A stretch of DNA of 22,773 nt from JAOUEE01 sp051011595. Its GTDB lineage: Bacteria > Actinomycetota > Acidimicrobiia > Acidimicrobiales > SHLQ01. Both the position numbers and the translations under genes were made by a program. Shown here piece after piece: positions 1 through 6,598 of the stretch. The DNA lies in NCBI GenBank assembly GCA_051011595.1, contig JBPCTQ010000093.1, positions 1 through 22,773 of the forward strand, given 5' to 3'. Each line of letters starts with the position of its first letter. Within the stretch, counting starts at the first letter, position 1. Below the pieces are notes generated by a model. The model saw only the letters and a list, made by a program, of their open reading frames with translations. It was not told the origin of the DNA and did not search any database.

Positions 1-341
1 GCGGTGAAGTCGACGGCTCCGAAGATGACAAGGCGGGGCGGCGGGACGTGGGCCTCGAAGAACACCTGGTGGGCGTCGTCGCCGAGCCGCCCGCCATCGC
101 CGTACCGGCGGACGGCGTTGCCGCCAGAGGTGAGTGTCGCTTCGGCGTCGCGTTCGACGGTCGCCTCCAGGCCGGGATCGGTCCAGCCTCTGGTGAGCCG
201 ATCGGTGACGCCGACCGGGCCTTCCCCGCCGACCAAGAGAACCTTGGCGCCGACTTGTGAGCCCGAGATGGCGGTGGCGAGAACGACGGGCCGGCTGTCG
301 GTCAGGGCGGCGTCGAGTGTGGCGAAGATCGAGTCGGCCAC
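1..341 (-). CDS. XdhC family protein, C-terminal (Rossmann-type) half; 3' end beyond window
   Basis: Reading left from a GTG at 341, an open frame of 113 codons runs off the window edge without a stop. Near its end (residues about 99-112) is the motif PPPRLVIFGAVDF, the usual start of the XdhC C-terminal Rossmann domain. Known role of the family: XdhC/CoxI proteins bind molybdenum cofactor and help with its sulfuration and insertion into xanthine-dehydrogenase-type enzymes. The start lies 4 nt after the stop of the XdhC N-terminal-domain gene, so the two are probably translated together. No good Shine-Dalgarno sequence is visible and the GTG is inferred from the gene junction. The function inside the Mo-hydroxylase operon is well supported by context. 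The exact start and the missing end are uncertain. Confidence 0.75.
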   Translation of the reverse strand, partial: MADSIFATLDAALTDSRPVVLATAISGSQVGAKVLLVGGEGPVGVTDRLTRGWTDPGLEATVERDAEATLTSGGNAVRRYGDGGRLGDDAHQVFFEAHVPPPRLVIFGAVDFT

Positions 342-345
342 CGGG

Positions 346-660
346 TCACCAGTCGAGGGGCTCGATGAAGAGGTGGATGGTGCCGCCACAGGTCAGGCCC
401 ACGGCGAAGGCCTCGTCGTCGCTGTACCCGAAGGTGACCATCCGGCGGTCGCCGTTCTCGATGATCTCGAGAGCTTCGGCCACCACCGCTCCCTCGACGC
501 AACCTCCCGACACCGACCCGGCCACCTCACCGTCTTCGTTGACCGCCATGGAAGCCCCTGGGAGGCGAGGCCCCGACCCTTCGATGTCGACCACACGGGC
601 GATGGCGACGCGTTTGTTGCGTCGTTGCCATCGCTCCAGGTCGGCCAGGATCTCCTTCAT
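346..660 (-). CDS. XdhC/CoxI-type N-terminal domain protein
   Basis: A 104-residue protein from the ATG at 660. A GTG at 666 in the same frame is an alternative, but the ATG follows a purine-rich GGTGGTG. It carries the XdhC_CoxI domain signatures GSGPRLPGASM (about residues 28-38) and GSVSGGCVEG (about 48-57). It stops after IEPLDW, where full-length XdhC proteins continue through a linker into the Rossmann domain. That second half is a separate gene just downstream (GTG at 341). Family knowledge: such proteins deliver sulfurated molybdenum cofactor to the large subunit of Mo-hydroxylases. The gene begins 19 nt after the VWA gene ends and belongs to the same operon. Splitting XdhC into two genes is known in several lineages and need not mean damage. 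Confidence 0.87.
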   Translation of the reverse strand: MKEILADLERWQRRNKRVAIARVVDIEGSGPRLPGASMAVNEDGEVAGSVSGGCVEGAVVAEALEIIENGDRRMVTFGYSDDEAFAVGLTCGGTIHLFIEPLDW

Positions 661-679
661 CACCACCAGTGTGCCGGAA

Positions 680-1783
680 TCATCCAGCGATCACCTCGGC
701 CAACGTCTCCAACGAATCGAGATTGTGGCCTTCGACGAATTCGTCGACGTGGGGCAGGGCCGCGGCCATGCCGCGCGCCAGCGGTGCATAGCCGGCCGAT
801 GCTTTCAGCGGGTTCACCCACACCACCCGATGAGCGACTCGCTGCAGTCGAGCCATCTCGGTAGCCATGATCTCGGGATCGCCGCGGTCCCAGCCGTCGG
901 ACAACACCACCACCACAGCTCCTCGGGCGGTGCCTCGCACGCCCCACTCGTCGTTGAACGCTCGTATGCCCTCGCCCAGGCGAGTTCCTCCGGACCAATC
1001 GGTGACCGCGCCGGCCACTCGCCGAAGGGCCGCATCGGGATCGCGCGACGAGAGCTCGCGGGTGAGGCGCGTCAGACGGGTGCCCAGAGCGAAGGCCTCC
1101 ACCCGCCCTCGGCCCACCACGGCAGCGTGCACGAAGCGCAAGAGTGCGCGGGCGTAGGCCTCCATCGACCCGCTGACATCGATCAGCAACACCAACCGGC
1201 GAGGACGAACACCCGGACGCCGGTGGGCCAGCTCGATGGGCTCACCGCCGGCCCGCAGGGCGGCCTGCACCGTGTGGCGGAGATCGAGGCGTCCGCTGTC
1301 ATGGGCCGTGGCTCGGAGGCGACGGGACCGACGAAAAGGTCCGGTGACTCGAAGCTCGGACAGCAGGCGGTGCAGCAGCGCCAACTCTTCCTCGGTGCAG
1401 TCGGCGAAGTCCTTGGTACGCAGCACCTCCTCGGCGCTGTAGCGGACCGACAGGACAGGCCCCGACTCCTCGACCTCGTCACCGGTCTCGGGCAAGGAGT
1501 CGGCGTCGTCGATGCCCAGGGTGAGATGCTCCAGTTCGGCCGAGCGGTCGCGCAGAGCAATACGGTCCCGCTCCCACCAGGCCCGGAAGATGCGGTCGAA
1601 CAGCTCGGTGTCCTCGGGTCGGTGCACGAGTGTGGATCGGGCCGCCCAGTACACGGCGTGCCGTTCGGCGATACCCACCTCTCCCAGGGCGCGCATGAAC
1701 AACACCGACGAACCGACCGGGACGTCGAGGCCACCGTGGCGGAGGGCTCGAAGGAACCCGGCGACGTGGCGTTCGGCACTCAA
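680..1783 (-). CDS. CoxE-like VWA-domain protein
   Basis: A 367-residue protein of the CoxE/VWA family (PF05762 type). The C-terminal half holds a von Willebrand A domain with the metal-ion adhesion site DVSGS at about 202-206, a Thr in the GGTRLG segment (about 265-270) and LSDGWD at about 294-299. The N-terminal half is the helical region typical of CoxE. Known role of the family: CoxE works with the MoxR-type ATPase CoxD in late maturation of the Mo active site of CO-dehydrogenase-like enzymes. The start is a TTG whose bases overlap the TGA of the MoxR gene (TTGA, 4-nt overlap), which argues for coupled translation of the ATPase and its VWA partner. Soluble; no signal peptide or membrane segment is evident. 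Confidence 0.92.
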   Translation of the reverse strand: MSAERHVAGFLRALRHGGLDVPVGSSVLFMRALGEVGIAERHAVYWAARSTLVHRPEDTELFDRIFRAWWERDRIALRDRSAELEHLTLGIDDADSLPETGDEVEESGPVLSVRYSAEEVLRTKDFADCTEEELALLHRLLSELRVTGPFRRSRRLRATAHDSGRLDLRHTVQAALRAGGEPIELAHRRPGVRPRRLVLLIDVSGSMEAYARALLRFVHAAVVGRGRVEAFALGTRLTRLTRELSSRDPDAALRRVAGAVTDWSGGTRLGEGIRAFNDEWGVRGTARGAVVVVLSDGWDRGDPEIMATEMARLQRVAHRVVWVNPLKASAGYAPLARGMAAALPHVDEFVEGHNLDSLETLAEVIAG

Positions 1784-2697
1784 GAGGCGGCGAGGGCCTT
1801 CTCGATGGCCTCTTCGAGCAACGAGGCCCGAACCCGCTCCTGGTCCTCGCGATACTTGAGCAACGCCCCCAGCGTGGCGTCGACCGACGCGGCGTCGAGT
1901 TCCTCCACGCCGATCAACTCCAGCGCCTGCGCCCAGTCGAGCGTCTCGGCGATACCCGGCGGCTTGTAGAGGCCGGCCTCACGCATCTGGGCGGTGACGG
2001 CCGCCACCTGACGGGCCAGGCGCTCGGGCACCGACGGTGCGCGTAGGGCCAGGATGGCCACTTCACGCTCGAAGTCGGGGTGCTCGACCCAGTGGTACAG
2101 GCACCTGCGCTTCAGCGCGTCGTGCACGTCGCGTGTTCGGTTGGACGTGACCACCACCAGCGGCGGCACCTCGGCTCGCACCTCCCCTAGTTCGGGGATG
2201 GTCACGGCGTACTCCGAGAGGGCCTCCAGCAGGAAGGCTTCGAACTCGTCGTCGGCCCGGTCGACCTCGTCGACCAAGAGCACCGGCGGCGGGCCGTCGC
2301 CGTGATCGATGGCTTGCAGAAGCGGTCGCCGAACCAGGAATCGGTCGCTGTACAGCTCGGCTTCGAGCTCGTCGGTGTCGGAACCGGCCGTGCCCGTCGC
2401 TTCGGCGGCCCGCAGGTGCAACAGCTGCTTGCTGTAGTCCCACTCGTACAGGGCCTGAGCGGCGTCGATGCCCTCGTAGCACTGCAGTCGAATCAGCTCG
2501 GTGCCTGCCCAGGAAGCGATGGTCTTGGCCACCTCGGTCTTGCCGACACCCGCTTCACCCTCCAAGAGCAACGGGCGCTGGAGACGAATGGCCAAGAAGA
2601 TGGCCGTCGCCAACCCTTCGTCGGCCAGGTAGTCGTGCGCCGCCAGACCGGCACGAATGTCGTCGACCGACGTCACCGAGGTCGTGAACGTTGTCAT
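1780..2697 (-). CDS. MoxR-family AAA+ ATPase (CoxD-like)
   Basis: A 305-residue AAA+ ATPase from the ATG at 2697. A longer frame upstream would run into the FAD-subunit gene and adds residues not expected for the family. Walker A is GEAGVGKT (about 47-54), Walker B is LLVDEVD (about 140-146), sensor 1 is the TSN at about 184-186, and RRC (about 197-199) is the arginine-finger position. Family knowledge: MoxR ATPases act as chaperones for metalloenzyme assembly together with VWA proteins, and CoxD is needed for building the Mo-Cu site in CO dehydrogenase. It lies 40 nt after the FAD-subunit gene and overlaps the VWA gene by 4 nt. Its place in a Mo-hydroxylase operon makes an enzyme maturation role likely. 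Confidence 0.93.
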   Translation of the reverse strand: MTTFTTSVTSVDDIRAGLAAHDYLADEGLATAIFLAIRLQRPLLLEGEAGVGKTEVAKTIASWAGTELIRLQCYEGIDAAQALYEWDYSKQLLHLRAAEATGTAGSDTDELEAELYSDRFLVRRPLLQAIDHGDGPPPVLLVDEVDRADDEFEAFLLEALSEYAVTIPELGEVRAEVPPLVVVTSNRTRDVHDALKRRCLYHWVEHPDFEREVAILALRAPSVPERLARQVAAVTAQMREAGLYKPPGIAETLDWAQALELIGVEELDAASVDATLGALLKYREDQERVRASLLEEAIEKALAAS

Positions 2698-2737
2698 GGT
2701 GAGCCAGGGTAGGTGTGACCCCGGCAAATGGGGATTC

Positions 2738-3562
2738 TCAGCGGCCGGCTTCTTCGAGGCCGCGGCGGGTGAGGACGCGGGCCAGATGCTGCCGGTACTC
2801 GACGCTGGCGTTGAGATCGGCCGGTGGTTCGCACCCGTCAGCGGCAACCTCGCCGGCGTCGGCGGCGTTTGCGCCTCCGTTCACCGCGGTTTCAGCAGCT
2901 GCGGCGCGCACCGGTCGGTTGTCCATGTTCACCAGACCGACACCACACGAGCCGTTGTCGACCAGGACGGAGGCCCCCACGATGGCCCAGTCCTGGGCCC
3001 GCCGGTTGAACTTCTGGAATGACCAGCCGGCGTCGGGCACCTTCGGCACCCGAATCTCGGTGAGCAGCTCGTTGTCGCCCACGGCCGTCTCGAGGAAACC
3101 AGTGAAGAAGTCGTCGGACGAGACCTCGCGGCTGCCGTCGGGTCCGTCGATGACCATGGTGGCCCGCAGCGCCAGCAGCGCCGAGGGGATGTCGGACGCC
3201 GGATCGCCGTGTGCGATCGAACCACCGATGGTGCCGCGGTGCCGAACCTGGGGGTCGCCCACCTGACTGGTGGCGGCCGCCAAGAGGGGCACCTGGCTGG
3301 TGACCTGATCGTTGGTCTCCACATCGCGATGGCGGGTGAGTGCCCCGATGGCCAACTGGTCGCCTTGGTCGCGCACGTAGGAGAGGTCGCTCAGCCGCCC
3401 GATGTCGACGATGACCGAGGGAGCAGCCAGCCGGTACTTCATGAGCGGTATGAGCGAGTGTCCGCCGGCCAACAGCTTGGCTTCGTCGCCGTGTTCGGCC
3501 AGCAGCGCCAGGGCCTGCTCGGCCGATTCGGCTCGGTGGTAGTCGAATGCGACCGGGATCAT
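2738..3562 (-). CDS. Mo-hydroxylase FAD-binding subunit (CoxM-like)
   Basis: A 274-residue flavoprotein subunit of the CoxM/XDH medium-chain family. The two diagnostic FAD-contact motifs are AGGHSLIP (about 32-39) and TIGGSIAHGDPASD (about 111-124). A CO dehydrogenase FAD C-terminal-type domain follows. Role by homology: it takes electrons from the two [2Fe-2S] clusters of the small subunit and passes them to an acceptor such as a quinone or another carrier. The ATG overlaps the stop of the small-subunit gene in an ATGA arrangement. The physiological acceptor cannot be read from the sequence. The length is slightly below the roughly 280-290 residues usual for CoxM, with no motif missing. Confidence 0.95.
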   Translation of the reverse strand: MIPVAFDYHRAESAEQALALLAEHGDEAKLLAGGHSLIPLMKYRLAAPSVIVDIGRLSDLSYVRDQGDQLAIGALTRHRDVETNDQVTSQVPLLAAATSQVGDPQVRHRGTIGGSIAHGDPASDIPSALLALRATMVIDGPDGSREVSSDDFFTGFLETAVGDNELLTEIRVPKVPDAGWSFQKFNRRAQDWAIVGASVLVDNGSCGVGLVNMDNRPVRAAAAETAVNGGANAADAGEVAADGCEPPADLNASVEYRQHLARVLTRRGLEEAGR

Positions 3563-4023
3563 TGGCCACCACCTGACGCCTGGAGAACTGCCTTCACGAT
3601 GTTGTGATACCCGGTGCAGCGGCAGAGGTTGCCCTCGAGGCCTTCGCGCACATCGTCTTCACTCGGACTGGGGACCTCGTCGAGCAGTGACACAGCCGCC
3701 ATGACCATGCCCGGGGTGCAGTACCCGCACTGCAACGCATGGCACTCGTGGAACGCCTGCTGCATGGGGTGCAGCTCGTCGTCGCTCGGAGCCAGCCCCT
3801 CGATGGTGGTGACATCCTGCCCGTCGGCCTGAACGGCGAAGACGGTGCAGCTCTTCACTGCCTCACCGTCGAGGTGCACCGTGCAGGCGCCGCACGATGA
3901 GCTGTCGCACCCGATGTTGGTGCCGGTCAGCCCGCACTCGTCGCGCAGATAATGCACCAACAGCGTTCTGGGTTCGACATCGTGGGACTGAGCGGCCCCA
4001 TTGACGTTGACGTTGACGTCCAC
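3559..4023 (-). CDS. Mo-hydroxylase [2Fe-2S] subunit (CoxS-like)
   Basis: A 154-residue iron-sulfur subunit. The N-terminal plant-ferredoxin-type cluster ligands are C39, C44, C47 and C59. The C-terminal alpha-helical cluster ligands are C99, C102, C134 and C136 (CGYCTPG and LCRCTGY). All eight expected cysteines are present. It shuttles electrons from the Mo site of the large subunit to the FAD subunit. The start is GTG at 4023, preceded at 5 nt by the strong Shine-Dalgarno GAGGGGAG. This fits with it being the first enzyme gene after the inserted ABC transporter genes, with 42 nt separating it from the permease stop. The first residues (DVNVNVN) come from a short hexamer repeat and look like a low-complexity N-terminus. 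Confidence 0.96.
   Translation of the reverse strand: MDVNVNVNGAAQSHDVEPRTLLVHYLRDECGLTGTNIGCDSSSCGACTVHLDGEAVKSCTVFAVQADGQDVTTIEGLAPSDDELHPMQQAFHECHALQCGYCTPGMVMAAVSLLDEVPSPSEDDVREGLEGNLCRCTGYHNIVKAVLQASGGGQ
4001..4018. repeat. Triple TTGACG hexamer repeat in the start of the [2Fe-2S] gene
   Basis: The plus strand reads TTGACG three times in a row. On the coding strand this gives alternating Val/Asn codons at residues 3-7 of the small subunit. It is an exact in-frame microsatellite that can vary in length without breaking the gene. No function is claimed. Confidence 0.6.
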
Positions 4024-4028
4024 AAAAA

Positions 4029-4036
4029 CTCCCCTC
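4029..4036 (-). promoter_or_regulatory. Shine-Dalgarno site of the [2Fe-2S] subunit gene
   Basis: GAGGGGAG on the minus strand, 5 nt before the GTG at 4023. It decides the GTG start. Together with its flank it matches CCGAGGGGA, which is also found before the large-subunit gene, so the two separated enzyme subunits seem to carry the same translation signal. Confidence 0.7.
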
Positions 4037-4065
4037 GGTTCACAACCGTCGATGAATGTAGTTCG

Positions 4066-4854
4066 TCATGGGGCCATCCGGCGAAGCTGGATCCAAGCCG
4101 GCACTCCGAAGACGGCGATGAGGCCGGCGATGGCCACCAGTCCCGGCCACGTATCGGCCCAGGTCACACCATCGAGGAACCCCTGTCGGAGCATCGTCAA
4201 GATGGGTGTGATGGGGTTCAACTCGCTGGCTCGGCGCAGCCAACCGGTCTGGAAGTCGAGCGGGACCTGACCGATGGACAAGAAGGTGAGGGCGAAGATG
4301 GGCACCTGAATGGCCAACAGCGCTCGCATGCTCTGAAGCCGGTAGATGGCCAACAATCCCAGGCACGCGAAGCCGGCGGCGGTACCCACCGCTCCCAGGT
4401 ACAAAATGAGCACTCCGAGCAGGCCGCCGGGCAGATCGGCGTCGCCGAGAACCAGGGCGGCGGCCAACACCAGCGTCGTGGGGATGAGCGCCCGCAGCAT
4501 GGCGTAGCCGAGGGCCCCCAGCATCAACGGCAGCTTGGGTCCGGGGGTGAGCAGGAGGCGGTCGAAGAAGCCGTTCTCGATGTCCTCGCCGGTCATCCCG
4601 GCCGCGCCCACCCCGGCGAAGGAGACCCCCTGGAGCACGGCATACGGTGTCATCCAGTTGAAGACGTTGTCGGTGCCGTACCCGTCGATGTTGGTGATTC
4701 CCGAAAATGAGCCGGTGAAGGCGACCAGGAAGAACACCGGCATCACGATGGTGGGGATGATGATGGAGGGACGCCGAATGATACGGACCATGCCGCGTAC
4801 GGCGATCGACCGAGCGACCCCCACACCGTGGGTGGGACCGACGATGGCCGTCAC
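4066..4854 (-). CDS. ABC-2 type transporter permease (second)
   Basis: A 262-residue integral membrane protein of the ABC-2 (DrrB-like) family. The chosen GTG at 4854 overlaps the stop of the first permease (GTGA). Longer in-frame extensions would lie inside that gene. Hydrophobic segments appear near residues 29-47, 67-90, 105-135, 140-165, 170-195 and 230-250, giving roughly six membrane spans. The sequence ENGFFDRLL (about 93-101) is also found in the first permease and marks the cytoplasmic coupling region of this family. With the preceding ATPase and permease it should form an exporter with a heterodimeric membrane part. The substrate is unknown. It sits inside a Mo-hydroxylase operon, so a link to the enzyme's substrate or product is possible but unproven. 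Confidence 0.93.
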   Translation of the reverse strand: MTAIVGPTHGVGVARSIAVRGMVRIIRRPSIIIPTIVMPVFFLVAFTGSFSGITNIDGYGTDNVFNWMTPYAVLQGVSFAGVGAAGMTGEDIENGFFDRLLLTPGPKLPLMLGALGYAMLRALIPTTLVLAAALVLGDADLPGGLLGVLILYLGAVGTAAGFACLGLLAIYRLQSMRALLAIQVPIFALTFLSIGQVPLDFQTGWLRRASELNPITPILTMLRQGFLDGVTWADTWPGLVAIAGLIAVFGVPAWIQLRRMAP

Positions 4855-5663
4855 AGGCTGGCCAGCCGTCGGCGCAGGGCCAGCGTGGCCCACGAGATGG
4901 TCAGCACCGCGAGGGCCAGGGTCAGGCCGATGGCCGTGAGGGCGTCGGACCAGTCCCATCCTTCGATGACCAGTCTCCGCACCGGATCGATGATCCAGGT
5001 GACGGGGTTGTTCTCGGCGATGGTCTGGTACCAGCCCTCCATGAGATCGGTGGGAAAGAACGCCGAGCTCACGAACAACACCGAGAACACCAGCGGGAAC
5101 GACGCGTTGACGGCTTCCTGACTTCCCGTGCGCAGGGCCAGCACCAGGCTGACGCCGCCGATGGCCATGGCCAGCAGCACACTCACCACCAAGATGGCGA
5201 GCACCCCCGGCACCCCGCTCTTCACCGAGGCCCCGAACAGCAAGAAGATGGCGAGGATGATCACGAACTTCACCACCGCCTCGACCGCACTACCGGCCAG
5301 GCGGGCCGACAGGATCGACGGGCGACTCACCGGTGAGGTCAACAGTCGGTCGAAGAACCCGTTCTCCATGTCGAGGGCCATGTCGGCCCCAGCCGCAGTG
5401 GCGCCGAACGCCACCGCCTGGAGAATGCTGGCCGGCAGTATGAAGTCGAGGAACGAGTCGACCTCGGGGAAACCGGGCAGGCCCAACGCCCGCTGGAACT
5501 GTGCCGAATACACCGCGGCCAGCATCAACGGGAAGACGAGCCCGGGTAGGAACGAGACCGGGTTGCGGAAGCTGTTGCGAATGGAACGGCGGCTGAGCTC
5601 GATCGCCTGATCGAACCCGGTGGCCAGGCGCGACCGATGACGGGCACCGGTCTGCACGATCAC
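4851..5663 (-). CDS. ABC-2 type transporter permease (first)
   Basis: A 270-residue ABC-2 family membrane protein, starting at a GTG whose GTGA overlaps the stop of the ATPase gene. A basic N-terminal amphipathic stretch is followed by about six hydrophobic spans (first near residues 37-52). The shared motif ENGFFDRLL is at about 100-108. It resembles DrrB-type permeases that export drugs, lipids or polyketides with a DrrA-type ATPase. It is clearly paralogous to the next gene, with the same motif in the same place but otherwise diverged, so the two probably pair as a heterodimer. The direction of transport is inferred to be outward because the ATPase is of the DrrA class and no solute-binding protein is nearby. 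Confidence 0.93.
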   Translation of the reverse strand: MIVQTGARHRSRLATGFDQAIELSRRSIRNSFRNPVSFLPGLVFPLMLAAVYSAQFQRALGLPGFPEVDSFLDFILPASILQAVAFGATAAGADMALDMENGFFDRLLTSPVSRPSILSARLAGSAVEAVVKFVIILAIFLLFGASVKSGVPGVLAILVVSVLLAMAIGGVSLVLALRTGSQEAVNASFPLVFSVLFVSSAFFPTDLMEGWYQTIAENNPVTWIIDPVRRLVIEGWDWSDALTAIGLTLALAVLTISWATLALRRRLASL

Positions 5664-6598
5664 TGGGCACCCTCGAGACGGCGCCCGGTTGCGTCGGCGA
5701 AGACGTCGTCGAGGCTGGGGGCGTCGAGCTCGAGATGGTCGACCGACACCGAAGCCTCATCGAGGGCTCGCACCACCTCGGCCATCCGGCCCGACCCGCC
5801 ATCGAGTCCGATGGCAACCCGACCCTCACGGCACGGGCGATCGGGCCCGAACCCCCGCAGGACGGCGTGGGCGGCGTCACGCTGGCCGTCGGGAACGTCG
5901 ACCCGAAGGGTGGGCGAACCAACCGCTGCCTTGAGCACGTCGGGAGCCCCCTCCCGCACGATGGCGCCGCCATCGATGATGGCCAGACGCCCGGCCAGCT
6001 GGTCGGCCTCCTCCAGGTACTGGGTGGTGAGGAAGACCGTCGTGCCTTCGCCGTTGAGGCGACGCACCTCCTCCCACAACGATTGCCGGCTGGTGGGGTC
6101 GAGCCCGGTGGTGGGCTCGTCGAGGAAGAGCACCGACGGTTCGTGGACGAGGGAGAGGGCCAGGTCCAGCCGTCGCCGCATCCCGCCCGAATAGGTGCCC
6201 ACCCGCCGATCGGCGGCCGCCGTCAGGCCCACTCGCTCGAGCAGTTCGGGGCCTCGCCGTCGGACCTCGGATCGTTCCAGTCCGTGCAGCACAGCCTGGA
6301 GCTGGAGCAGCTCGTTCCCGGTCATCATGGGGTCGATGGCCGCGTCCTGGAGGGCGACCCCGATCGCTTGGCGAACCTCACCGGCCTGCTCGACCACGTC
6401 GAAGCCGGCCACCCGAGCCGTGCCTTCGGTGGGGCGTAGCAGGGTGACGAGCATGCGCACCGTGGTGGATTTGCCGGCACCGTTCGGGCCCAAGAAGGCG
6501 AAGATCTCCCCGGGGTCGACGTAGAGGTCGATACCGTCGACGGCGACCAGGTCACCGAATCGTTTGACGAGCCCGGTCGCTTCGACCGGACGGGTCAT
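5660..6598 (-). CDS. DrrA-type ABC transporter ATP-binding protein
   Basis: A 312-residue ABC ATPase from the ATG at 6598, which overlaps the stop of the large Mo subunit (ATGA). An in-frame extension further upstream is rejected because of this coupling and because MTRPVEATGLVKRFG is a normal family start. Walker A is GPNGAGKST (about 37-45), the Q-loop is near residue 84, the signature is YSGGM (about 136-140), Walker B is VLFLDEP (about 156-162), and the switch region has TTQYLEEAD. The extra C-terminal domain of about 90 residues, ending in a PSLDDVFADATGR-like segment, is typical of the daunorubicin-resistance (DrrA) subfamily. It energises the two ABC-2 permeases that follow. Its direct fusion into a Mo-hydroxylase operon is unusual. 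Confidence 0.95.
   Translation of the reverse strand: MTRPVEATGLVKRFGDLVAVDGIDLYVDPGEIFAFLGPNGAGKSTTVRMLVTLLRPTEGTARVAGFDVVEQAGEVRQAIGVALQDAAIDPMMTGNELLQLQAVLHGLERSEVRRRGPELLERVGLTAAADRRVGTYSGGMRRRLDLALSLVHEPSVLFLDEPTTGLDPTSRQSLWEEVRRLNGEGTTVFLTTQYLEEADQLAGRLAIIDGGAIVREGAPDVLKAAVGSPTLRVDVPDGQRDAAHAVLRGFGPDRPCREGRVAIGLDGGSGRMAEVVRALDEASVSVDHLELDAPSLDDVFADATGRRLEGAQ

Noticed and set aside
257..1969. A 570-codon plus-strand open frame opposite the VWA and XdhC genes
   Set aside because: A shadow frame without domain signatures; the minus-strand genes explain the region fully.
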